Positions 1 to 5,905 of a stretch of 7,060 nucleotides of DNA are shown in pieces. The DNA comes from Clostridia bacterium (GTDB lineage Bacteria; Bacillota; Clostridia; Oscillospirales; Acutalibacteraceae), in assembly GCA_017382915.1 (NCBI GenBank), contig JAFNZJ010000041.1:1-7060 (forward strand), given 5' to 3'. The translations under genes were made by a program, and so were the position numbers. The number at the start of each line of letters is the position of its first letter. Position 1 is the stretch's first letter. The notes below the pieces were generated by a model. That model worked only from the letters and a program-made list of their open reading frames with translations. It was not told the DNA's origin and did not search any database.

Positions 1-1207
1 ATAATTCCCTAAACCATTTACCCTTCTCCTCGCGGGATACGGGGTCGTCCATTTTAGCGGCAGGTGTGCCATCCCTTTTTGAATAGATAAAGGTAAACAG
101 TGCCGAAAACTGCACCTCCCTTACAAGTGAAAGGGTATCTTTAAACTCATCATAGGTCTCACCCGGAAAGCCCACAATAATATCGCTGGTAAGGGATATA
201 TCAGGCATAAGACTGCGGGCAAGCTTTATGCGGCTTAAATACTTTTGCCTTGTGTATTTTCGGTTCATTTTATTAAGCACACGGTCGTTACCGCTTTGAA
301 ACGGCAGGTGCAAATGACGGCTGACCTTTTTACATCTGCTCATAGTGTGTAACAACTCGTCCGAACAGTCTTTAGGGTGTGATGTCATAAATCTTATTCT
401 AAAATCGCCATCAATTTCATTTATCATTTCAAGCAGCTTTGGAAAATTGATTTCACTGCCATCAGGTAATTTTTCGGGACTATTATATGAATTAACATTT
501 TGCCCAAGCAGGGTTATATCTTTAAAGCCTGCGGCAACCATTTCTTTGGCTTCTTTTAAAATTTCGGTGTATTTTCGTGAATGTTCACGACCACGCACAT
601 AAGGGACTATACAGTAGGTGCAAAAATTATTGCATCCGTGCATTATGGGAAGCCAGCCTTTATAGGTCCCATCCCTTAAAACGGGTATGCCCTCAACAAT
701 TTCGTGTTCGGTATCATCGGTTTCAAACACGCGACCCTTTTCAGTAAAAAGCCTGTACAAAAATTCGGGCAGCTTGTGTTCAACATGGGTACCAAAAAGC
801 AAGTCAACATAAGGGTAGCTTTTTTTAAATCGCTCTGACACCGTTGTCTGCTGTGCCATACAACCGCAAACACCAATTATAAGGTTTGGGTTGCGCCGTT
901 TATAATGCTTTAGGGCACCAATATTACCAAATACCCTATCCTCCGCATGCTCACGCACGGCACAGGTTTTATAAAGCATTAAATCTGCCTTGTCGGCATC
1001 ATCGGTAAAATTATAACCAATTTCAGACAGTATACCCTTAAAGCGTTCACAGTCACTAACATTTTGCTGACAACCGTAGGGCACCACCATAGCCAAGGGA
1101 GGGTTTTGGTGCTTATTTTTTATGATTTGTTTTAAAAGCTCAATATATTCCTGCTGCTTTTCAAAGCTAAAATCATCTGTTTGTTTAGCCATATTTTCGC
1201 TATTCAA
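1..1207 (-). CDS. miaB: MiaB, tRNA-2-methylthio-N6-dimethylallyladenosine synthase (partial, C-terminus off window)
   Basis: This radical-SAM methylthiotransferase converts i6A37 to ms2i6A37 in tRNAs that read UNN codons; it is cytosolic and carries two [4Fe-4S] clusters. About 402 residues are visible. The N-terminal UPF0004 domain shows the three cluster cysteines in YGCQQN (C46), KTCAVRE (C82) and CGCMAQ (C116). The radical-SAM motif CNNFCTYC (C192, C196, C199) is followed by IVPYVRGRE. Further on are LLGQNVNSY and the conserved stretch HLHLPFQSGND. The C-terminal TRAM domain lies beyond the left edge. The start is taken as TTG at 1207, because a GGAGG site lies 7 nt upstream of it; the first ATG (1190-1192) is 22 nt from that site. 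The reading frame is intact throughout. The gene has its own promoter and does not belong to the neighbouring MATE transcript. The related MtaB and RimO are less likely, given the CAVRE and GCMAQ motifs and the FGTH segment. Confidence 0.95.
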   Translation of the reverse strand, partial: MNSENMAKQTDDFSFEKQQEYIELLKQIIKNKHQNPPLAMVVPYGCQQNVSDCERFKGILSEIGYNFTDDADKADLMLYKTCAVREHAEDRVFGNIGALKHYKRRNPNLIIGVCGCMAQQTTVSERFKKSYPYVDLLFGTHVEHKLPEFLYRLFTEKGRVFETDDTEHEIVEGIPVLRDGTYKGWLPIMHGCNNFCTYCIVPYVRGREHSRKYTEILKEAKEMVAAGFKDITLLGQNVNSYNSPEKLPDGSEINFPKLLEMINEIDGDFRIRFMTSHPKDCSDELLHTMSRCKKVSRHLHLPFQSGNDRVLNKMNRKYTRQKYLSRIKLARSLMPDISLTSDIIVGFPGETYDEFKDTLSLVREVQFSALFTFIYSKRDGTPAAKMDDPVSREEKGKWFREL

Positions 1208-1212
1208 ATAAG

Positions 1213-1221
1213 CACCTCCCC
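1213..1221 (-). promoter_or_regulatory. Ribosome binding site deciding the miaB start
   Basis: The minus strand reads GGGGAGGTG here. Its GGAGG core (1215-1219) is 7 nt from an in-frame TTG at 1205-1207 but 22 nt from the first in-frame ATG at 1190-1192. The spacing favours initiation at TTG, which adds five residues (M-N-S-E-N) before the ATG-encoded methionine. Confidence 0.75.
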
Positions 1222-1253
1222 TTTTGCAAAATATAAAAATCGCATAATATCAC

Positions 1254-1271
1254 ATAATAATATATTATTAT
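1254..1271. repeat. 18-bp perfect A/T palindrome over the miaB -10 and start point
   Basis: ATAATAATATATTATTAT is its own reverse complement across all 18 positions. It overlaps five of the six bases of the miaB -10 box and the expected transcription start. It could be a repressor operator. It consists only of A and T, so chance in AT-rich promoter DNA is a real alternative. Confidence 0.5.
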
Positions 1272-1295
1272 AACTTAAAGTTTATTTATATTCAA
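1267..1295 (-). promoter_or_regulatory. Sigma-A-like promoter of miaB
   Basis: The minus strand has TTGAAT (1290-1295) as -35 and a perfect TATAAT (1267-1272) as -10, separated by exactly 17 nt. Transcription would start near 1260, giving a leader of about 50 nt before the TTG start of miaB. The -10 box is partly covered by an 18-bp perfect palindrome (1254-1271). Confidence 0.75.
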
Positions 1296-1315
1296 GTGGA
1301 ATTTTGTGTTTTTGG

Positions 1316-1351
1316 CAAAAAAATAAAGGCTGATTTTCTCAGCCCTTATTT
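1316..1351 (-). terminator. Intrinsic terminator after the MATE gene
   Basis: The arms at 1339-1351 and 1321-1333 form a 13-bp stem with one G-T wobble on the minus strand and a 5-nt loop. A run of T follows on the minus strand (1317-1323). The stop codon of the MATE gene (1339-1341) lies inside the upstream arm, so the terminator begins within the coding sequence. It would end the eda-kdgK-MATE transcript just before the miaB promoter. Confidence 0.85.
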
Positions 1352-2694
1352 TTTGATTTTTTACTTTTATAAACAACCGTAAAATAAATTAGTTGGGCAA
1401 TAAATGCCAGTCCCCAGGTTACGGGGTAAGACCAATAAACAACCTCAATGGTCATGAATTTTTCAAAAACGGTATAAACGCATAAAACGCGCATAAAGCA
1501 GACCGTTACAAGGGTAATTATCATTGGAATTAAAGATTTACCCATGCCACGAACTGTGTTGGCTACGGTATCCATAACGCCGCAAAGACCATAAAAAAGG
1601 CAAATAATATTAAGACGCACAACACCTGCAGCAATAATATTAGCCTCACTGGTATAAATAGTAAGCAAGCTTTCTTTAAAAAGTAGCACCAAGCCGCTTA
1701 AAAATACCGAAATAAATAAAGTCAGCCCCATACAAATTAAAAGAACCTTTTTTACCCTATCATACCTGTTGGCGCCCGTATTTTGCCCCGCAAAGGTCAT
1801 GGCCGACTGCGAAACCGCATTGGCCGATGCATAAACAAAGCCTTCAATATTATTTGCCGCAGTATTACCGGCCATAATTATGGTACCAAATGAGTTTACT
1901 GCCGACTGTATAACAACATTTGAAATTGAAAACATTGAGCTTTGAATACCCATTGGTGCGCCATATTTAAAAATTAAAATAAGTTGCTCTTTGTAAATGT
2001 GAAGCTTATTTATAAATAGTCTATAGTCTGCATTATCCTTAACCAAAATGGTAATAACCCACACTGCCGAAATGTACTGCGAAATAATGGTTGCCAGCGC
2101 AACACCCGCAACATCTAAATGAAAAAACAAAACAAAAACTACATTTAATAAAACATTGGCAATGCCCGAAACTGAAAGAATAATAAGCGGTCTTTTTGTA
2201 TCCCCCGCAGAGCGCAAAATTGCCGCACCAAAGTTATATACCATAAAGCCCGGCATACCACAAAAATACACCCGCATATAAAGGGTTGCCTTATCAATAA
2301 CATCAAGCGGGCATGACATTAAAGCAAGCAAATAACGGCAAACAATAAAGCCAAATGCACCAACCAAAAATCCAACAATTACGCTAAGCAAAATTGATGT
2401 GTGAACGGTTTTAAAAAGCCTTTGTTTGTTTTTGGCACCTATTGACTGCGCCGCAATAACACCGGTACCCATTGAAAGACCCATAAACAAGTTAACTATT
2501 AAATTTATAAGCGAAGTGGTGGAACCAACCGCCGCAAAGGACTGGGGGCCTGCAAATTTGCCCACCACTATCATATCGGCCGCATTATATAAAAGCTGCA
2601 GTATGCTGGTAACCATAAGCGGAATTGCAAATACTACAATTTTTTTAAAAAGCGGACCGGATGTCATATCCAATTTTTCAGAAGCTTTAACCAT
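1339..2694 (-). CDS. MATE family efflux transporter
   Basis: This is an inner-membrane, cation-coupled multidrug/toxin or metabolite exporter of the MATE superfamily (MepA/NorM/DinF-like branch), 451 residues, a normal length for the family. The N-terminus carries DMTSGPLFKKI and then LQLLYNAADMIVVGKFAG, which is typical of Firmicute MATE proteins. About twelve hydrophobic segments follow in two halves, and ILRSAGDTKRP marks the usual loop in the first half. The tail is short and Lys-rich. The start at 2694 is chosen because AGGAAGG lies 6 nt upstream. An upstream in-frame start at 2727 would add 11 residues, lacks a ribosome site and falls inside a hairpin. The gene is 60 nt downstream of kdgK on the same strand and ends in its own terminator. 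The substrate cannot be read from sequence. Export of a sugar acid or toxic intermediate is only a guess from position. Confidence 0.9.
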   Translation of the reverse strand: MVKASEKLDMTSGPLFKKIVVFAIPLMVTSILQLLYNAADMIVVGKFAGPQSFAAVGSTTSLINLIVNLFMGLSMGTGVIAAQSIGAKNKQRLFKTVHTSILLSVIVGFLVGAFGFIVCRYLLALMSCPLDVIDKATLYMRVYFCGMPGFMVYNFGAAILRSAGDTKRPLIILSVSGIANVLLNVVFVLFFHLDVAGVALATIISQYISAVWVITILVKDNADYRLFINKLHIYKEQLILIFKYGAPMGIQSSMFSISNVVIQSAVNSFGTIIMAGNTAANNIEGFVYASANAVSQSAMTFAGQNTGANRYDRVKKVLLICMGLTLFISVFLSGLVLLFKESLLTIYTSEANIIAAGVVRLNIICLFYGLCGVMDTVANTVRGMGKSLIPMIITLVTVCFMRVLCVYTVFEKFMTIEVVYWSYPVTWGLAFIAQLIYFTVVYKSKKSKNKG

Positions 2695-2717
2695 CTTGCG
2701 CCTTCCTGTGCAAATAA

Positions 2718-2745
2718 AGGCTACCAAGCCTAAGCAAGGTAGCCT
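2718..2745 (-). terminator. Hairpin between kdgK and the MATE gene (possible weak terminator or attenuator)
   Basis: AGGCTACC (2718-2725) and GGTAGCCT (2738-2745) form an 8-bp perfect stem with a 12-nt loop. On the minus strand it is followed by TTATTTG, an imperfect T-tract. An alternative, mutually exclusive 5-bp hairpin (AGGCT 2718-2722 with AGCCT 2727-2731) uses the same arm. It lies just after the kdgK stop and ends 11 nt before the MATE ribosome site. Partial termination is more likely than full, because no clear promoter for the MATE gene is visible after it. Confidence 0.5.
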
Positions 2746-2754
2746 AAAATAAGT

Positions 2755-3777
2755 TTATCTTTGAACACGGCCGCTTCCGTCACCGCCGGCAAGCTTTTCA
2801 ATTTCGGGTACCGAAACACGGTTAAAGTCACCCTCAATAGAATGCTTAAGTGCCGATGCTGCAACGGCAAATTCAATTGCCTGCTGTGTATCTTTACCAT
2901 TTAAAAGTGCATAAATAAGACCTGCACCAAAGCTGTCACCGCCACCTACGCGGTCAACAATATGCAAATGATACTCTTTTGAGAAGCAATAATTTTCGCC
3001 ATCAAAAAGCATACCTGCCCAGTCGTTATCGTTAGCGGAAATTGATGTGCGAAGGGTAATTGCAACCTTTTCAAAACCAAAGGTATCCATAAGCTGTTTA
3101 GCAACAGACTTATAACCCTCTTTATTAAGCTTACCACCGTAAATATCGGTATTTTCAGCCTCAATACCAAATACATCCTTGGCGTCTTCTTCATTAGCAA
3201 TACAAACATCAACATATTTGCAAAGCTCACTCATAGCGACGCGGGCCTGGTCTCTGGTCCAAAGCTTACCGCGATAGTTAAGGTCGCAAGAAATTTTAAC
3301 GCCCTTATTTTTAGCGGCTATACAAGCCTCTTTACAAATTTGAACTAAATTTTCGCCAAGTGCGGGAGTTATACCGGTAAAGTGGAACCAATCAGCACCT
3401 TCAAAAATTTCATCCCAGTTAAAATCGCTTTTATCTGCCAACTGAATTGCAGAATAAGCGCGGTCATAAATACATACGCTGCCGCGCTGTGAAGCGCCCT
3501 TTTCAAGGTAGTAAATGCCTACCCTATCACCACCGCGGGTTATGTTTTTGGTATCAACACCAAAGTAACGAAGCGAATCAACAGCAGCCTGACCAATTGC
3601 GTGCTTTGGAAGCTTGGTAACAAACGCAGCATCCATACCATAATTGGCAAGTGAAACTGCTACATTAGCCTCACCGCCGCCAAAGGTGGCCTGCATTTGG
3701 TCGTTTTGGAAAAACCTTAAATATCCGTTAGGTGCAAGGCGAAGCATAATTTCGCCAAATGTTACAATTCTGCTCAT
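2755..3777 (-). CDS. kdgK: 2-keto-3-deoxygluconate (KDG) kinase, PfkB family
   Basis: It phosphorylates KDG with ATP to give KDPG in the cytosol, the step before Eda in hexuronate breakdown. The protein has 340 residues, usual for PfkB/ribokinase-type sugar kinases. It begins VTFGEIMLRLAP. The substrate-binding glycine motif FGGGEANVAVSLANYG lies at about 32-47. The C-terminal PfkB signature DRVGGGDSFGAGLIYALLNG starts at about 275, with D281 as the expected catalytic base and the anion-hole glycines before it. The Gly-rich tail GGDGSGRVQR is common in clostridial KDG kinases. The start codon shares one base with the eda stop (TAATG), and AAGGAGG lies 10 nt upstream inside eda, which points to translational coupling. 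Fructokinase or another PfkB kinase would be possible from sequence alone; the tight pairing with eda decides the call. Confidence 0.92.
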   Translation of the reverse strand: MSRIVTFGEIMLRLAPNGYLRFFQNDQMQATFGGGEANVAVSLANYGMDAAFVTKLPKHAIGQAAVDSLRYFGVDTKNITRGGDRVGIYYLEKGASQRGSVCIYDRAYSAIQLADKSDFNWDEIFEGADWFHFTGITPALGENLVQICKEACIAAKNKGVKISCDLNYRGKLWTRDQARVAMSELCKYVDVCIANEEDAKDVFGIEAENTDIYGGKLNKEGYKSVAKQLMDTFGFEKVAITLRTSISANDNDWAGMLFDGENYCFSKEYHLHIVDRVGGGDSFGAGLIYALLNGKDTQQAIEFAVAASALKHSIEGDFNRVSVPEIEKLAGGDGSGRVQR

Positions 3778-4418
3778 TATCCGCGAACCTCCTTAACAAT
3801 TTGAACCGACTTTTTGCAAAGGTCAATAATTTCATCCCACTTTTGGTTATCAATTAAATCGGCAGTAACCATATATGAGCCACCGCAAGCACAAATAATT
3901 GGGCATGAAAGGTATTCACTTAAGTTTTTAAGTGAAATACCGCCTGTGGGCATTACCTTAAACATTGGGAAGGGAGCTGACATTGCCTTAATTTTGGCAA
4001 GACCGCCCGACTGCTCTGCAGGGAAGAATTTAAGCACCTTAAGGCCTAAACGATATGCAGCGTGATAATCGGTAGGACTGGTGCAACCCGGGAAGATTGC
4101 AATGCCTTTTTTCTGGCAATATTTAACAAGCTCTGTATCAAGGCCGGGCGACACAATAAACTTTGCGCCGGCTGCAATGGCCTCATCAACCTGCTCCTCA
4201 CAAAGAACGGTGCCTGCACCAACAAGCATATCAGGTCTGGCCTTTGTCATAAGTTCAATTGCCTTTGCCGCACCGGCAGCGCGGAAGGTAACCTCAGCAA
4301 CGGGTACGCCACCCTCACAAAGAGCGTTTGCAAGACCGGCGGCATCTTTTTCGGGGTTGTTAAGCTTAATTACGGGAACAACACCGACACTGCTGATTTT
4401 TTCAAAAACATTGTCCAT
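3777..4418 (-). CDS. eda: KDPG/KHG aldolase (2-dehydro-3-deoxy-phosphogluconate aldolase)
   Basis: This cytosolic class I aldolase cleaves KDPG to pyruvate and glyceraldehyde-3-phosphate, and often also KHG to pyruvate and glyoxylate. It has 213 residues in a single TIM barrel, the family's normal size. Visible active-site parts are AEVTFR (E42 and R46), VGAGTV, VSPG, FPGCTSPT and the Schiff-base lysine K130 in LKFFPAEQSGG, followed by the phosphate-binding MPTGGIS. The spacing matches E45, R49 and K133 of the E. coli enzyme. The start at 4418 is chosen because GGAGG (4427-4431) lies 8 nt upstream. A TTG five codons further up overlaps that ribosome site and is unlikely. It is the first gene of the unit, has a strong promoter upstream, and overlaps the next gene, kdgK, by one base. 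Confidence 0.95.
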   Translation of the reverse strand: MDNVFEKISSVGVVPVIKLNNPEKDAAGLANALCEGGVPVAEVTFRAAGAAKAIELMTKARPDMLVGAGTVLCEEQVDEAIAAGAKFIVSPGLDTELVKYCQKKGIAIFPGCTSPTDYHAAYRLGLKVLKFFPAEQSGGLAKIKAMSAPFPMFKVMPTGGISLKNLSEYLSCPIICACGGSYMVTADLIDNQKWDEIIDLCKKSVQIVKEVRG

Positions 4419-4457
4419 AAAAGTAACCTCCAAAAAACATATAAAATGTTATAACTT

Positions 4458-4486
4458 ATTATAAACCATCAAATGCAGTTTTTCAA
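4458..4486 (-). promoter_or_regulatory. Sigma-A-like promoter of eda-kdgK(-MATE)
   Basis: The minus strand shows TTGAAA (4481-4486), a 17-nt spacer and TATAAT (4458-4463). Transcription would begin near 4451, leaving a leader of roughly 30 nt before eda. Two TTATAA blocks (4449-4454 and 4459-4464) are 10 bp apart over the -10 and start point. They may be a regulator site or just AT-rich promoter sequence. Confidence 0.75.
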
Positions 4487-4524
4487 GTGATTTTAACCCT
4501 TAATATTAATTTTTTATTCTTTTA

Positions 4525-4553
4525 TTTCCATAAAACGCAAAATATGCTAAAAT
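4525..4553 (+). promoter_or_regulatory. Possible extended -10 promoter in the divergent intergenic region
   Basis: TGCTAAAAT (4545-4553) is an extended -10 element, with TTTCCA (4525-4530) 17 nt upstream matching four of six -35 positions. It would start transcripts near 4560, just before a 29-codon ORF, and could also give a long purC leader. The A/T bias of the region makes chance matches common. Confidence 0.35.
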
Positions 4554-4575
4554 ATGTAAAGACTATAAAGCAAAG

Positions 4576-4665
4576 GTGAAAATTATAAAAATACTGCTTG
4601 CAACAAATGTCACTAGTGCAATTGTAATACTTGGAGCACTAAAAAATAAGGTGTTTTTTGCATAA
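4576..4665 (+). CDS. Doubtful 29-residue hydrophobic small ORF
   Basis: A GTG start at 4576 opens a 29-codon frame ending in TAA at 4663-4665. The product has a basic start (MKIIK), a hydrophobic middle (about residues 6-22, including SAIVILGAL), then KNK and a short end, like a very small membrane peptide. A possible extended -10 promoter lies just upstream. Against it, there is no convincing ribosome site (only AAAG a few bases upstream), the start is GTG and the frame is very short. An 11-codon ATG frame (4543 onward, ending in TGA) overlaps its start by four bases. I do not recognise the product. It could equally be non-coding leader sequence of purC. Confidence 0.2.
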   Translation: MKIIKILLATNVTSAIVILGALKNKVFFA

Positions 4666-4689
4666 TTTTACAAAATTTATTTATTGGTA

Positions 4690-4718
4690 TTGACAACAGT
4701 TTTAAAAAGCATTAAAAT
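4690..4718 (+). promoter_or_regulatory. Sigma-A-like promoter of purC
   Basis: A perfect TTGACA (4690-4695) is followed after 17 nt by TAAAAT (4713-4718), five of six -10 bases. The start point would be near 4725, giving a leader of about 70 nt. No purine-riboswitch fold is evident in that leader, and it is too short to hold a riboswitch plus a terminator. Confidence 0.8.
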
Positions 4719-4749
4719 TTATTATCATAATTATTTTGTTAATTTTTGA

Positions 4750-4768
4750 TGCCGCTTATTTGGTGGCA
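4750..4768 (+). promoter_or_regulatory. Small hairpin in the purC leader
   Basis: TGCCGC (4750-4755) pairs with GTGGCA (4763-4768) through six pairs including one G-T, around a 7-nt loop. It is the only GC-rich patch in the leader and sits about 10 nt before the AAGGAG ribosome site (4779-4784). There is no T-run after it, so it is not a terminator. It could stabilise the 5' end or tune translation. Confidence 0.35.
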
Positions 4769-4793
4769 GTCATATATGAAGGAGCGTTTTAAA

Positions 4794-5492
4794 ATGAAAA
4801 TGATTTATGAAGGCAAAACCAAGAATGTATATGCCCTTGAAAACGGCAATGTATTGCTTAAGTTTAAGGATGACTGCACCGGCAAAGACGGCGTGTTTGA
4901 CCCGGGTGAAAACAGCGTAGGTCTTACCATTGAGGGTATTGGTAAAGCCAACCTTGAAACTTCGGTTTACTATTTTGAAATGCTTAAAAAAGCAGGCGTT
5001 AAAACCCACTATGTAAGTGCAGATATTGAAAATGCTACTATGGAGGTTTTACCTGCTGAATGCTTTGGTAAGGCTCAGGGTGGTAACGGTTTAGAGGTTA
5101 TTTGCCGCTTGGTTGCTACCGGTAGCTTTGTTCGCAGATATGGTGAATACATAAAAGACGGCACCGTTTTAGAGGGTGGCTATGTTGAATGCACCTTTAA
5201 AAATGATGAAAAGGGCGACCCCCTTGTTACAGGTGAAGGTCTTGCCGCTTTGGGCGTTATGACCCCCGAAATGTTTGAAAGCATGAAGGCACAAACCCTT
5301 AAAATCACCAAGGTTGTTGCTGATGACCTTAAAACTATTGGTCTTGACCTTTGGGATATTAAGTTTGAGTTTGGTTACAATAACGGCGAAGTGATTCTTA
5401 TTGATGAAATTGCTTCAGGTAATATGCGTGTTTATAAAGATGGCAAAATTGTTGAGCCTGTTGAACTTACCAAGCTTATTCTTAACAGATAA
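4794..5492 (+). CDS. purC: Phosphoribosylaminoimidazole-succinocarboxamide (SAICAR) synthase, divergent type
   Basis: It joins CAIR and aspartate with ATP to form SAICAR in de novo purine synthesis, in the cytosol. It has 232 residues, close to the usual 235-240. Family features are YEGKTKNVY (5-13), LKFKDD (22-27), EVICRLVATGSFVRRYG (101-117), KNDEKGDP (136-143), DIKFEFG (188-194) and LIDEI (202-206). It departs from the standard enzyme in two places. Residues 28-53 carry TGKDGVFDPG and an NSVGL segment instead of the usual short linker before KGxxN. The end reads DEIASGNMRVY, where canonical PurC has a PD-x-x-R type sequence. This variant is, to my recollection, common in Clostridia. The start at 4794 has AAGGAG 9 nt upstream; upstream in-frame starts at 4746, 4749 and 4776 lack one. 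No other pur gene is nearby; the gene has its own promoter and terminator. Confidence 0.88.
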   Translation: MKMIYEGKTKNVYALENGNVLLKFKDDCTGKDGVFDPGENSVGLTIEGIGKANLETSVYYFEMLKKAGVKTHYVSADIENATMEVLPAECFGKAQGGNGLEVICRLVATGSFVRRYGEYIKDGTVLEGGYVECTFKNDEKGDPLVTGEGLAALGVMTPEMFESMKAQTLKITKVVADDLKTIGLDLWDIKFEFGYNNGEVILIDEIASGNMRVYKDGKIVEPVELTKLILNR

Positions 5493-5509
5493 GTAAATTA
5501 AATAATTTT

Positions 5510-5540
5510 GGGCAGTCCATTTATTTGGACTGCCCTTTTT
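5510..5540 (+). terminator. Intrinsic terminator after purC
   Basis: GGGCAGTCCA (5510-5519) and TGGACTGCCC (5526-5535) form a perfect 10-bp stem with a 6-nt loop, followed by TTTTT (5536-5540). It begins 17 nt after the purC stop, and its T-run runs almost into the ribosome site of the next gene. Confidence 0.93.
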
Positions 5541-5556
5541 AAAAGGAAGATTTATT

Positions 5557-5859
5557 ATGGTAAAACATATTATTTTATGGACAATTGACCAAAAATTTTC
5601 AGCAGAACAAAAGGCAGAAATTTTTAAAAACGCTAAAAAAGAGCTTGAGGCGCTAAAAGGCAAGGTACCCGGCCTTTTAGAAATTAAAATTCAAACCGAA
5701 AAGCTACCTTCATCAAACGCTGATATGATGCTGGATTCAACCCTTGAAAACGAAGATGCTTTAAAGGGTTATCAATCTCACCCAGCACACCAAGCGGTAG
5801 CAAATGAGTTTGTAAGACCCTTTACCAGCCAAAGACTTTGCCTTGATTTTGAAATATAG
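5557..5859 (+). CDS. Dabb domain protein (stress-responsive A/B barrel)
   Basis: This small cytosolic protein of 100 residues consists of one Dabb domain, a ferredoxin-like dimeric alpha/beta barrel. The opening MVKHIILWTI, the helix ending in LEALKGKVPGLLEIKIQ, the strand and loop leading to ENEDALKGYQSHPAHQAVANEFVRPF, and the final RLCLDFEI all match the family pattern, with the conserved histidine and the YQ-x-HP-x-H segment present. Members are mostly of unknown function; some act on polyketides or respond to stress. The start is supported by AAGGA 9 nt upstream. It follows the purC terminator by only 16 nt and has no clear promoter of its own, so it is probably expressed by read-through, or from a weak promoter I could not identify. 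It ends at a strong terminator shared with the convergent gene. Confidence 0.88.
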   Translation: MVKHIILWTIDQKFSAEQKAEIFKNAKKELEALKGKVPGLLEIKIQTEKLPSSNADMMLDSTLENEDALKGYQSHPAHQAVANEFVRPFTSQRLCLDFEI

Positions 5860-5866
5860 TGCTATA

Positions 5867-5905
5867 TAAAAAGCAGGTCCGATGTTTCTCGGACCTGCTT
5901 TTTTT
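5867..5905. terminator. Bidirectional intrinsic terminator between convergent genes
   Basis: AAGCAGGTCCGA (5871-5882) and TCGGACCTGCTT (5889-5900) form a perfect 12-bp stem with a 6-nt loop. A T-run follows on the plus strand (to 5905), and the A-run at 5867-5872 supplies a T-run on the minus strand. It serves the Dabb gene and the convergent solute-binding protein gene, whose stop codon (5904-5906) touches the T-run. Confidence 0.93.

Noticed and set aside
345..602. Plus-strand 85-residue open frame
   Set aside because: It lies opposite the well-supported miaB coding frame, has no ribosome site and gives a low-complexity Ser/Leu-rich product; it is a shadow frame.
676..876. Minus-strand 66-residue open frame
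   Set aside because: It is an out-of-frame reading inside miaB, whose own frame is intact across this region.
2695..2727. Eleven-codon N-terminal extension of the MATE protein
   Set aside because: It overlaps the intergenic hairpin and lacks a ribosome site, while AGGAAGG is correctly placed for the start at 2694.
2426..2752. Plus-strand 108-residue open frame
   Set aside because: It is antisense to the 5' half of the MATE gene, with no ribosome site or recognisable domain.
3814..4464. Three overlapping plus-strand open frames
   Set aside because: They are antisense to eda, which has all its catalytic residues; none has a ribosome site or family resemblance.
4614..4641. Hairpin TAGTGC / GCACTA inside the intergenic region as a terminator
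   Set aside because: The stem is only 6 bp with a 16-nt loop and is followed by A-rich, not T-rich, sequence on the plus strand.
4719..4793. Purine riboswitch or other aptamer in the purC leader
   Set aside because: The leader is only about 70 nt and holds one 6-bp hairpin; the three-way junction expected of a purine aptamer and an expression platform are absent.
4770..5009. Minus-strand 79-residue open frame
   Set aside because: It is antisense to the 5' end of purC and shows no coding features.
5415..5663. Minus-strand 82-residue open frame
   Set aside because: It is antisense to the purC end, crosses the purC terminator and the Dabb start, and has no ribosome site or known domain.
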